Assembly (NCBI GenBank): GCA_964019165.1
Contig: OZ025273.1
Span: 6,549,397 to 6,613,396 of the forward strand
DNA length: 64,000 nucleotides
Source: Mastigias papua
Lineage: Eukaryota > Cnidaria > Scyphozoa > Rhizostomeae > Mastigiidae
Reading direction: 5' to 3'
Shown one piece after another: positions 13,126 to 25,203 of this stretch. The translations under genes were made by a program, and so were the position numbers. A model generated the notes under the pieces. The model was not told where the DNA came from and made no database searches. It saw only the letters and a list, made by a program, of their open reading frames with translations. Position 1 is the stretch's first letter. Every line of letters starts with the position of its first letter.

Positions 13126-16100
13126 AATTCGCTGCTTTGGATCACTTTTCAATCTGCAATCAAAATCAATCAATTTCAATTTTGGTCATTTTTCGGCAAA
13201 ATACCAAGGTTATAGCCTGACTTTGGGGCCAAAAGTCGCTGATTTGGATCACTTGTCAATCTGCAATCAAAATCAATCAATTTCAATTTTGGTCATTTTT
13301 CGGCAAAATACCAAGGTTATAGCCTTACTTTTTGGCCAAAAATCGCTGATTTGGATCACTTTTCAATCTGCAATCAAAATCAATCAATTTCAATTTTGGT
13401 CATTTTTCGGCAAAATACCAAGGTTATAGCCTTACTTTTTGGCCAAAAATCGCTGATTTGGATCACTTTTCAATCTGCAATCAAAATCAATCAATTTCAA
13501 TTTTGGTCATTTTTCGGCAAAACACCAAGGTTATAGCCTGACTTTGGGGCCAAAAATCGCTGATTTGGATCACTTTTCAATCTGCAATCAAAATCAATCA
13601 ATTTCAATTTTGGTCATTTTTCGGCAAAATACCAAGGTTATAGCCTTACTTTTTGGCCAAAATTCGCTGATTTGGATCACTTTTCAATCTGCAATCAAAA
13701 TGAATCAAGGTCAATGTTGGTCATTTTTCGGCAAAATACCAAGGTTATAGCCTGACTTTGGGGCCAAAAATCGCTGATTTGGATCACTTGTCAATCTGCA
13801 ATCAAAATCAATCAATTTCAATTTTGGTCATTTTTCGGCAAAATACCAAGGTTATAGCCTTACTTTTTGGCCAAAAATCGCTGATTTGGATCACTTTTCA
13901 ATCTGCAATCAAAATCAATCAATTTCAATTTTGGTCATTTTTCGGCAAAATACCAAGGTTATAGTCTTACTTTTTGGCCAAACATCGCTGATTTGGATCA
14001 CTTTTCAATCTGCAATCAAAATCAATCAATTTCAATTTTGGTCATTTTTCGGCAAAATACCAAGGTTATAGCCTTACTGTTTGGCCAAAAATCGCTGATT
14101 TGGATCACTTTTCAATCTGCAATCAAAATCAATCAATTTCAATTTTGGTCATTTTTCGGCAAAATACCAAGGTTATAGTCTTACTTTTTGGCCAAAAATC
14201 GCTGATTTGGATCACTTTTCAATCTGCAATCAAAATCAATCAATTTCAATTTTGGTCATTTTTCGGCAAACTACCAAGGTTATAGCCTTACTTTTTGGCC
14301 AAAATTCGCTGATTTGGATCACTTTTCAATCTGCAATCAAAATCACTCAATTTCACTTTTGGTCATTTGTCGGCAAAATACCAAGGTTATAGCCTTACTT
14401 TTTGGCCAAAAATCGCTGATTTGGATCACTTTTCAATCTGCAATCAAAATGAATCAAGGTCAATTTTGGTCATTTTTCGGCAAAATACCAAGGTTATAGC
14501 CTTACTTTTTGCCCAAACATCGCTGATGTGGATCACTTTTCAATCTGCAATCAAAATCAATCAATTTCAATTTTGGTCATTTTTCGGCAAAATACCAAGG
14601 TTATAGCCTTACTTTTTGGCCAAAAATCGCTGATTTGGATCACTTTTCAATCTGCAATCAAAATCAATCAATTTCAATTTTGGTCATTTTTCGGCAAAAT
14701 ACCAAGGTTATAGTCTTACTTTTTGGCCAAACATCGCTGATTTGGATCACTTTTGAATCTGCAATCAAAATCAATCAATTTCAATTTTGGTCATTTTCGG
14801 CAAAATAGCAAGGTTATAGCCTTACTGTTTGGCCAAAAATCGCTGATTTGGATCACTTTTCAATCTGCAATCAAAATCAATCAATTTCAATTTTGGTCAT
14901 TTTTCGGCAAAATACCAAGGTTATAGTCTTACTTTTTGGCCAAAAATCGCTGATTTGGATCACTTTTCAATCTGCAATCAAAATCAATCAATTTCAATGT
15001 TGGTCATTTTTCGGCAAACTACCAAGGTTATAGCCTTACTTTTTGGCCAAACATCGCTGATTTGGATCACTTTTCAATCTGCAATCAAAATCAATCAATT
15101 TCAATTTTGGTCATTTTTCGGCAAAATACCAAGGTTATAGCCTGACTTTGGGGCCAAAAGTCGCTGATTTGGATCACTTTTCAATCTGCAATCAAAATCA
15201 ATCAATTTCAATTTTGGTCATTTTTCGGCAAAATACCAAGGTTATAGCCTTACTTTTTGGCCAAAAATCGCTGATTTGGATCACTTTTCAATCTGCAATC
15301 AAAATCAATCAATTTCAATTTTGGTCATTTTTCGGCAAAATACCAAGGTTATAGCCTTACTTTTTGGCCAAAAATCGCTGATTTGGATCACTTTTCAATC
15401 TGGAATCAAAATCAATCAATTTCAATTTTGGTCATTTTTCGGCAAACTACCAAGGTTATAGCCTTACTTTTTGGCCAAACATCGCTGATTTGGATCACTT
15501 GTCAATCTGCAATCAAAATCAATCAATTTCAATTTTGATCATTTATCGGCAAAATACCTAGGTTATAGTCTTACTGTTTGGCCAAACATCGCTGATTTGG
15601 ATCACTTTTCAATCTGCAATCAAAATCAATCAATTTCAATTTTGGTCATTTTTCGGCAAAATACCAAGGTTATAGCCTTACTTTTTGGCCAAAACTCGCT
15701 GATTTGGATCACTTTTCAATCTGCAATCAAAATCAATCAATTTCAATGTTGGTCATTTTTCGGCAAACTACCAAGGTTATAGCCTTACTTTTTGGCCAAA
15801 ATTCGCTGATTTGGATCACTTTTCAATCTGCAATCAAAATCAATCAATTTCAATTTTGGTCATTTTTCGGCAAAATACCAAGGTTATAGCCTGACTTTGG
15901 GGCCAAAAGTCGCTGATTTGGATCACTTTTCAATCTGCAATCAAAATCAATCAATTTCAATTTTGGTCATTTTTCGGCAAAATACCAAGGTTATAGCCTT
16001 ACTTTTTGGCCAAAAATCGCTGATTTGGATCACTTTTCAATCTGCAATCAAAATCAATCAATTTCAATTTTGGTCATTTTTCGGCAAAATACCAAGGTTA

Positions 16101-16935
16101 TAGCCTTACTTTTTGGCCAAACATCGCTGATTTGGATCACTTTTCAATCTGCAATCAAAATCAATCAATTTCAATTTTGGTCATTTTTCGGCAAAATACC
16201 AAGGTTATAGTCTTACTTTTTGGCCAAAAATCGCTGATTTGGATCACTTTTCAATCTGCAATCAAAATCAATCAATTTCAATTTTGGTCATTTTTCGGCA
16301 AAATACCAAGGTTATAGTCTTACTTTTTGGCCAAACATCGCTGATTTGGATCACTTTTCAATCTGCAATCAAAATCAATCAATTTCAATTTTGGTCATTT
16401 TTCGGCAAAATACCAAGGTTATAGCCTTACTGTTTGGCCAAACATCGCTGATTTGGATCACTTTTCAATCTGCAATCAAAATCAATCAATTTCAATTTTG
16501 GTCATTTTTCGGCAAAATACCAAGGTTATAGTCTTACTTTTTGGCCAAAAATCGCTGATTTGGATCACTTTTCAATCTGCAATCAAAATCAATCAATTTC
16601 AATGTTGGTCATTTTTCGGCAAACTACCAAGGTTATAGCCTTACTTTTTGGCCAAAATTCGCTGATTTGGATCACTTTTCAATCTGCAATCAAAATCAGT
16701 CAATTTCAATTTTGGTCATTTTTCGGCAAAATACCAAGGTTATAGCCTGACTTTGGGGCCAAAAGTCGCTGATTTGGATCACTTTTCAATCTGCAATCAA
16801 AATCAATCAATTTCAATTTTTGTCATTTTTCGGCAAAATACCAAGGTTATAGCCTTACTTTTTGGCCAAAAATCGCTGATTTGGATCACTTTTCAATCTG
16901 CAATCAAAATCAATCAATTTCAATTTTGGTCATTT

Positions 16936-17917
16936 TGTAATACTGCTAGTTTGTTTGGTAGATTTTTGCTAGACTGTTTGGATAGATTTTATATAAAACT
17001 AACACCTTGTTAACTAGGCCGAAGACAGAGTGGCTTGCGAAAGCACTCGTGTCTACATTCGTATTCCGCATTTAGTGTTGTTTATCGCACTTGGACTCTC
17101 AGTGCTTGGGAAAGACTGAGGAGTGCCATTTGGCGTTTATTGTATTAGTTGTTTCGTCGAGGCTCCATGGGGTAGAGCCAGTATTATTGCTAGTTTTAAG
17201 GTTAAGTTAGTTTACGAGATTAGGTTAGGACGCATATATAAATAATAGTATTTCATAGCATCGAGTTTAGGATTCAGTATTATTGCCATTGCACTATGCT
17301 TAAATATAGCCTTGTCATCATTCCGTTAGATTAGCTACATGACCGAGCATTACACAGCATTCTTATCTATTGTCTAAGGAAGTCTAGAAAGAGCCAGGAT
17401 TACGCAATGCTTCTTTTGGATTGAAATCTGCATCGTAATCATTAGTTGGTTAGCAGCAAAACTGCTGACACAACATTAGGTGTTAATAAGTATATATAGC
17501 CCTCGCGCATTAAGTTGGAGAGGAAAGAGTTGAGAAGAAAGAGTTGGAGAAAGAGTTGGAGAAAGAGTTGGAGAAAGAGCTGAATAGAGTTGGGAATAGA
17601 GTTAGAGTTAGAAATGAGATGAGTACAACTTAGAGCCAATGGCGAGGACGTATGTCACTCAGCCGAGCCATGTATATAGATAGACATTAGTTTAAATAGT
17701 TGTAATATATACGGTATACCAAAGATGTCTACTCTCTGCAAGATGATTCTGATTCGACAACGACTTAAAGACCGCTCGCAGCCATCACAGAAGATCACAT
17801 CGCCTTAGCTCCACATCTACATTAGAGTTTGGTCCACGAAGATGATAATAATCGTCATCAACAATTCAAAATCCATTTCGTTCACTTTAACATATTTTTT
17901 CATTTTTCAATTTCACA
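16936..17917 (+). repeat. 5' LTR
   Basis: This is the left copy of the 982-bp direct repeat, with TG...CA ends. A TATA-like tatatatag lies at 17,491-17,499. About 30 bp further on begins a purine-rich run of gagttggagaaa units (17,515-17,600). Confidence 0.92.
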
Positions 17918-18338
17918 ATGGTGTCAGGTGTGGGATAACAAAAAGGTGCTTGCAAAAGACCGCTTATCCACAAACCACGATTTTTCGCTCGATCAAGACA
18001 TTGGTTTGGAATTTTCTTGGACCAAAGGCGACGACCAACCGGATCATGAGTCCAACCGGACGCACACCCTTGAAAGGTAAAGAACATTCCATTCTTTGGT
18101 TAGAAGACAAGAAAGATAATTTTTTTCGACAGACGTAAGGCGACTAACACTGGCAGTGATGTTACAGAGTTTGCACACCCTTAAAAGCGTCAAGTGAGAA
18201 CATTATCTTCGTGTATTTAATTATTGTATTTGCGTCAATTTTAGTGTGTCATTAATCTATTACCTTCGTAGTTGTATTATGTATGTTCAGAAATAAGATT
18301 CGAATCGAGGACGATTCTTTATTTTGGATAGGGAGGTA
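17918..18338 (+). mobile_element. Internal region of the LTR element, no coding domains
   Basis: The stretch between the LTRs is 421 bp. It holds the primer-binding site, an imperfectly repeated short segment (gcacaccctt at about 18,061 and again at about 18,172), and the polypurine tract ggatagggagg at 18,326-18,336. No retroviral or retrotransposon domain is visible in any frame. Confidence 0.85.
17919..17934 (+). promoter_or_regulatory. Primer-binding site, tRNA-Leu type
   Basis: TGGTGTCAGGTGTGGG lies one base inside the 5' LTR. The usual tRNA-Leu complement is TGGTGTCAGGAGTGGG, so 15 of 16 bases agree. Confidence 0.8.
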
Positions 18339-19320
18339 TGTAATACTGCTAGTTTGTTTGGTAGATTTTTGCTAGACTGTTTGGATAGATTTTATATAAA
18401 ACTAACACCTTGTTAACTAGGCCGAAGACAGAGTGGCTTGCGAAAGCACTCGTGTCTACATTCGTATTCCGCATTTAGTGTTGTTTATCGCACTTGGACT
18501 CTCAGTGCTTGGGAAAGACTGAGGAGTGCCATTTGGCGTTTATTGTATTAGTTGTTTCGTCGAGGCTCCATGGGGTAGAGCCAGTATTATTGCTAGTTTT
18601 AAGGTTAAGTTAGTTTACGAGATTAGGTTAGGACGCATATATAAATAATAGTATTTCATAGCATCGAGTTTAGGATTCAGTATTATTGCCATTGCACTAT
18701 GCTTAAATATAGCCTTGTCATCATTCCGTTAGATTAGCTACATGACCGAGCATTACACAGCATTCTTATCTATTGTCTAAGGAAGTCTAGAAAGAGCCAG
18801 GATTACGCAATGCTTCTTTTGGATTGAAATCTGCATCGTAATCATTAGTTGGTTAGCAGCAAAACTGCTGACACAACATTAGGTGTTAATAAGTATATAT
18901 AGCCCTCGCGCATTAAGTTGGAGAGGAAAGAGTTGAGAAGAAAGAGTTGGAGAAAGAGTTGGAGAAAGAGTTGGAGAAAGAGCTGAATAGAGTTGGGAAT
19001 AGAGTTAGAGTTAGAAATGAGATGAGTACAACTTAGAGCCAATGGCGAGGACGTATGTCACTCAGCCGAGCCATGTATATAGATAGACATTAGTTTAAAT
19101 AGTTGTAATATATACGGTATACCAAAGATGTCTACTCTCTGCAAGATGATTCTGATTCGACAACGACTTAAAGACCGCTCGCAGCCATCACAGAAGATCA
19201 CATCGCCTTAGCTCCACATCTACATTAGAGTTTGGTCCACGAAGATGATAATAATCGTCATCAACAATTCAAAATCCATTTCGTTCACTTTAACATATTT
19301 TTTCATTTTTCAATTTCACA
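18339..19320 (+). repeat. 3' LTR
   Basis: This is the right copy of the LTR, offset 1,403 from the left copy over its whole length. The TATA-like motif is at 18,894-18,902. Satellite sequence resumes at 19,321 in the phase expected for the interrupted monomer. Confidence 0.92.
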
Positions 19321-19869
19321 ATTTTTCGGCAAAATACCAAGGTTATAGCCTAACTTTTTGGCCAAAAATCGCTGATTTGGATCACTTTTCAATCTGCAAT
19401 CAAAATGAATCAATTTCAATTTTGGTCATTTTTCGGCAAAACACCAAGGTTATAACCTGACTTTGGGGCCAAAAATCGCTGATTTGGATCACTTTTCAAT
19501 CTGCAATCAAAATCAATCAATTTCAATTTTGGTCATTTTTCGGCAAACTACCAAGGTTATAGCCTTACTTTTTGGCCAAAATTCGCTGATTTGGATCACT
19601 TTTCAATCTGCAATCAAAATCAATCAATTTCAATTTTGGTCATTTTTCGGCAAAATACCAAGGTTATAGCCTGACTTTGGGGCCAAAAATCGCTGATTTG
19701 GATCACTTGTCAATCTGCAATCAAAATCAATCAATTTCAATGTTGGTCATTTGTCGGCAACATACCAAGGTTATTGCCTTACTTTTTGGCCAAAAATCGC
19801 TGATTTGGATCACTTGTCAATCTGCAATTAAAATCAATCAATTTCAATTTTGGTCATTTGTCGGCAAAA

Positions 19870-22800
19870 TACCAAGGTTATAGCCTTACTTTTTGGCCAA
19901 ACATCGCTGATTTGGATCACTTTTCAATCTGCAATCAAAATGAATCAAGGTCAATTTTGGTCATTTTTCGGCAAAATACCAAGGTTATAGCCTTACTTTT
20001 TGCCCAAACATCGCTGATGTGGATCACTTTTCAATCTGCAATCAAAATCAATCAATTTCAATTTTGGTCATTTTTCGGCAAAATACCAAGGTTATAGCCT
20101 TACTTTTTGGCCAAAAATCGCTGATTTGGATCACTTTTCAATCTGCAATCAAAATCAATCAATTTCAATTTTGGTCATTTTTCGGCAAAATACCAAGGTT
20201 ATAGTCTTACTTTTTGGCCAAAAATCGCTGATTTGGATCACTTTTGAATCTGCAATCAAAATCAATCAATTTCAATTTTGGTCATTTTTCGGCAAAATAC
20301 CAAGGTTATAGCCTTACTGTTTGGCCAAAATCGCTGATTTGGATCACTTTTCAATCTGCAATCAAAATCAATCAATTTCAATTTTGGTCATTTTTCGGCA
20401 AAATACCAAGGTTATAGTCTTACTTTTTGGCCAAAAATCGCTGATTTGGATCACTTTTCAATCTGCAATCAAAATCAATCAATTTCAATTTTGGTCATTT
20501 TTCGGCAAACTACCAAGGTTATAGCCTTACTTTTTGGCCAAAATTTGCTGATTTGGATCACTTTTCAATCTGCAATCAAAATCAATCAATTTCAATTTTG
20601 GTCATTTTTCGGCAAAATACCAAGGTTATAGCCTGACTTTGGGGCCAAAAGTCGCTGATTTGGATCACTTTTCAATCTGCAATCAAAATCAATCAATTTC
20701 AATTTTGGTCATTTTTCGGCAAAATACCAAGGTTATAGCCTTACTTTTTGGCCAAAAATCGCTGATTTGGATCACTTTTCAATCTGCAATCAAAATCAAT
20801 CAATTTCAATTTTGGTCATTTTTCGGCAAAATACCAAGGTTATAGCCTGACTTTTTGGCCAAAAATCGCTGATTTGGATCACTTTTCAATCTGCAATCAA
20901 AATCAATCAATTTCAATTTTGGTCATTTTTCGGCAAAACACCAAGGTTATAGCCTTACTTTTTGGCCAAACATCGCTGATTTGGATCACTTTTCAATCTG
21001 CAATCAAAATGAATCAATGTCAATTTTGGTCATTTTTCGGCAAAATACCAAGGTTATAGCCTTACTTTTTGGCCAAACATCGCTGATTTGGATCACTTTT
21101 CAATCTGCAATCAAAATCAATCAATTTCAATTTTGTTCATATTTCGGCAAAATACCAAGGTTATAGCCTTACTTTTTGGCCAAAAATCGCTGATTTGGAT
21201 CACTTTTCAATCTGCAATCAAAATCAATCAATTTCAATGTTGGTCATTTGTCGGCAACATACCAAGGTTATTGCCTTACTTTTTGGCCAAAAATCGCTGA
21301 TTTGGATCACTTGTCAATCTGCAATCAAAATCAATCAATTTCAATTTTGGTCATTTTTCGGAAAATACCAAGGTTATAGCCTGACTTTTTGGCCACAAAT
21401 CGCTGATTTGGATCACTTTTCAATCTGCAATCAAAATCAATCAATGTCAATTTTGGTCATTTTTCGGCAAACTACCAAGGTTATAGCCTTACTTTTTGGC
21501 CAAAAATCGCTGATTTGGATCACTTTTCAATCTGCAATCAAAATCAATCAATTTCAATTTTGGTCATTTTTCGGCAAAATACCAAGGTTATAGCCTGACT
21601 TTGTCGCCAAAAATCGCTGATTTGGATCACTTTTCAATCTGCAATCAAAATCAATCAATTTCAATTTTGGTCATTTTTCGGCAAAATACCAAGGTTATAG
21701 CCTTACTTTTTGGCCAAAAATTGCTGATTTGGATCACTTTTCAATCTGCAATCAAACTCAATCAATTTCAATTTTGGTCATTTATCGGCAAAATACCAAG
21801 GTTATAGCCTTACTTTTTGGCCAAACATCGCTGATTTGGATCACTTTTCAATCTGCAATCAAAATGAATCAAGGTCAATTTTGGTCATTTTTCGGCAAAA
21901 TACCAAGGTTATAGCCTTACTTTTTGCCCAAACATCGCTGATGTGGATCACTTTTCAATCTGCAATCAAAATCAATCAATTTCAATTTTGGTCATTTTTC
22001 GGCAAAATACCAAGGTTATAGCCTTACTTTTTGGCCAAAAATCGCTGATTTGGATCACTTTTCAATCTGCAATCAAAATCAATCAATTTCAATTTTGGTC
22101 ATTTTTCGGCAAAATACCAAGGTTATAGCCTTACTTTTTGGCCAAAAATTGCTGATTTGGATCACTTTTCAATCTGCAATCAAACTCAATCAATTTCAAT
22201 TTTGGTCATTTATCGGCAAAATACCAAGGTTATAGCCTTACTTTTTGGCCAAACATCGCTGATTTGGATCACTTTTCAATCTGCAATCAAAATGAATCAA
22301 GGTCAATTTTGGTCATTTTTCGGCAAAATACCAAGGTTATAGCCTTACTTTTTGCCCAAACATCGCTGATGTGGATCACTTTTCAATCTGCAATCAAAAT
22401 CAATCAATTTCAATTTTGGTCATTTTTCGGCAAAATACCAAGGTTATAGCCTTACTTTTTGGCCAAAAATCGCTGATTTGGATCACTTTTCAATCTGCAA
22501 TCAAAATCAATCAATTTCAATTTTGGTCATTTTTCGGCAAAATACCAAGGTTATAGTCTTACTTTTTGGCCAAAAATCGCTGATTTGGATCACTTTTGAA
22601 TCTGCAATCAAAATCAATCAATTTCAATTTTGGTCATTTTTCGGCAAAATACCAAGGTTATAGCCTTACTGTTTGGCCAAAATCGCTGATTTGGATCACT
22701 TTTCAATCTGCAATCAAAATCAATCAATTTCAATTTTGGTCATTTTTCGGCAAAATACCAAGGTTATAGTCTTACTTTTTGGCCAAAAATCGCTGATTTG

Positions 22801-24182
22801 GATCACTTTTCAATCTGCAATCAAAATCAATCAATTTCAATTTTGGTCATTTTTCGGCAAACTACCAAGGTTATAGCCTTACTTTTTGGCCAAAATTTGC
22901 TGATTTGGATCACTTTTCAATCTGCAATCAAAATCAATCAATTTCAATTTTGGTCATTTTTCGGCAAAATACCAAGGTTATAGCCTGACTTTGGGGCCAA
23001 AAGTCGCTGATTTGGATCACTTTTCAATCTGCAATCAAAATCAATCAATTTCAATTTTGGTCATTTTTCGGCAGAATACCAAGGTTATAGCCTTACTTTT
23101 TGGCCAAAAATCGCTGATTTGGATCACTTTTCAATCTGCAATCAAAATCAATCAATTTCAATTTTGGTCATTTTTCGGCAAAATACCAAGGTTATAGCCT
23201 TACTTTTTGGCCAAAAATCGCTGATTTGGATCACTTTTCAATCTGCAATCAAAATCAATCAATTTCAATTTTGGTCATTTTTCGGCAAAACACCAAGGTT
23301 ATAGCCTTACTTTTTGGCCAAACATCGCTGATTTGGATCACTTTTCAATCTGCAATCAAAATGAATCAATGTCAATTTTGGTCATTTTTCGGCAAAATAC
23401 CAAGGTTATAGCCTTACTTTTTGGCCAAACATCGCTGATTTGGATCACTTTTCAATCTGCAATCAAAATCAATCAATTTCAATTTTGTTCATATTTCGGC
23501 AAAATACCAAGGTTATAGCCTTACTTTTTGGCCAAAAATCGCTGATTTGGATCACTTTTCAATCTGCAATCAAAATCAATCAATTTCAATGTTGGTCATT
23601 TGTCGGCAACATACCAAGGTTATTGCCTTACTTTTTGGCCAAAAATCGCTGATTTGGATCACTTGTCAATCTGCAATCAAAATCAATCAATTTCAATTTT
23701 GGTCATTTTTCGGAAAATACCAAGGTTATAGCCTGACTTTTTGGCCACAAATCGCTGATTTGGATCACTTTTCAATCTGCAATCAAAATCAATCAATGTC
23801 AATTTTGGTCATTTCTCGGCAAACTACCAAGGTTATAGCCTTACTTTTTGGCCAAAAATCGCTGATTTGGATCACTTTTCAATCTGCAATCAAAATCAAT
23901 CAATTTCAATTTTGGTCATTTTTCGGCAAAATACCAAGGTTATAGCCTGACTTTGTCGCCAAAAATCGCTGATTTGGATCACTTTTCAATCTGCAATCAA
24001 AATCAATCAATTTCAATTTTGGTCATTTTTCGGCAAAATACCAAGGTTATAGCCTTACTTTTTGGCCAAAAATTGCTGATTTGGATCACTTTTCAATCTG
24101 CAATCAAACTCAATCAATTTCAATTTTGGTCATTTATCGGCAAAATACCAAGGTTATAGCCTTACTTTTTGGCCAAACATCG
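19870..24182 (+). repeat. Large higher-order duplication, 2,352-bp offset
   Basis: Sequence from about 19,870 to 21,830 recurs from about 22,222 to 24,182 with an offset of 2,352, that is 22 monomers minus two bases. Marker variants recur in the same order: atgaatcaaggtc, the one-base-short gtttggccaaaatcgc, aaaatttgctg, ggcaacataccaaggttattg, the one-base-short tttcggaaaatacc and tttgtcgccaaa. Only isolated differences were seen, such as cggcagaatacc near 23,070 and atttctcggc near 23,813. A nested 428-bp duplication (21,729 and 22,157) sits between the copies. Confidence 0.9.
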
Positions 24183-25203
24183 CTGATTTGGATCACTTGT
24201 CAATCTGCAATCAAAATCAATCAGTTTCAATTTTGGTCAATTTTCGGCAAAATACCAAGCTTATAGCCTTACTTTTTGGCCAAACATCGCTGATTTGGAT
24301 CACTTTTCAATCTGCAATCAAAATCAATCAATTTCAATTTTGGTCATTTTTCGGCAAAATACCAAGGTTATAGCCTTACTGTTTGGCCAAAAATCGCTGA
24401 TTTGGATCACTTTTCAATCTGCAATCAAAATCAATCAATTTCAATTTTGGTCATTTTTCGGCAAAATACCAAGGTTATAGTCTTACTTTTTGGCCAAACA
24501 TCTCTGATTTGGATCACTTTTCAATCTGCAATCAAAATCAATCACTGTCAAGTTTGGTCAATTGTCGGCAAAATGCCAAGGTTATAGCCTTACTTTTTGG
24601 CCAAACATCGCTGATTTGGATCACTTGTCAATCTGCAATCAAAATCAATCAGTTTCAATTTTGGTCAATTTTCGGCAAAATACCAAGCTTATAGCCTTAC
24701 TTTTTGGCCAAACATCGCTGATTTGGATCACTTGTCAATCTGCAATCAAAATCAATCAATTTCAATGTTGGTCATTTGTCGGCAACATACCAAGGTTATT
24801 GCCTTACTTTTTGGCCAAAAATCGCTGATTTGGATCACTTGTCAATCTGCAATCAAAATCAATCAATTTCAATTTTGGTCATTTTTCGGCAAAATACCAA
24901 GGTTATAGTCTTACTTTTTGGCCAAAAATCGCTGATTTGGATCACTTTTCAATCTGCAATCAAAATCAATCAATTTCAATTTTGGTCATTTTTCGGCAAA
25001 ATACCAAGGTTATAGCCTTACTTTTTGGCCAAACATCGCTGATTTGGATCACTTTTCAATCTGCAATCAAAATCAATCAATTTCAATTTTGGTCAATTTT
25101 CGGCAAAATACCAAGGTTATAGCCTTACTTTATGGCCAAAAATCGCTGATTTGGATCACTTTTCAATCTGCAATCAAAATCAATCAATTTCAATTTTGGT
25201 CAT

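Larger units (their letters stand above)
1..16935 (+). repeat. 107-bp tandem satellite array, left part
   Basis: Head-to-tail monomers of 107 bp fill this stretch without a gap and continue past the left window edge. The period is read from recurring landmarks such as ggccaaaaat, caatcaaaatcaatcaattt and taccaagg, which return every 107 bases with rare 1-2 base indels. All copies are in the same orientation. Each monomer holds the palindrome tttttggccaaaaa, and class A copies also hold aaggctatagcctt. Frames of 61 to 139 codons on the plus strand arise because the monomer is poor in stop codons on that strand and because 107 is not a multiple of 3; they are not genes. Size, monomer length and internal homogenisation fit a centromeric, pericentromeric or other heterochromatic satellite, but the location on the chromosome is inference. 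Confidence 0.98.
16936..19320 (+). mobile_element. Non-autonomous LTR retrotransposon inserted in the satellite
   Basis: Two direct repeats of 982 bp (16,936-17,917 and 18,339-19,320) begin TGTAATACT and end TTCACA, and enclose 421 bp. Directly inside the left repeat is TGGTGTCAGGTGTGGG, which fits a primer-binding site complementary to the 3' end of tRNA-Leu with one mismatch. Directly before the right repeat is the purine tract ggatagggagg. The element interrupts one satellite monomer, which resumes at once on the other side; attt on both flanks fits a short (4-5 bp) target duplication. No gag, protease, reverse transcriptase or integrase is present, so the element must depend on proteins from elsewhere. 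The repeats show no difference at the places compared, so the insertion looks recent. Total length is 2,385 bp, between typical TRIM and LARD sizes. Confidence 0.93.

Noticed and set aside
17442..17639. Minus-strand frame in each LTR rich in LFLQLFLQ
   Set aside because: It is the antisense of the purine-rich gagttggagaaa repeat in the LTR and not a plausible protein.
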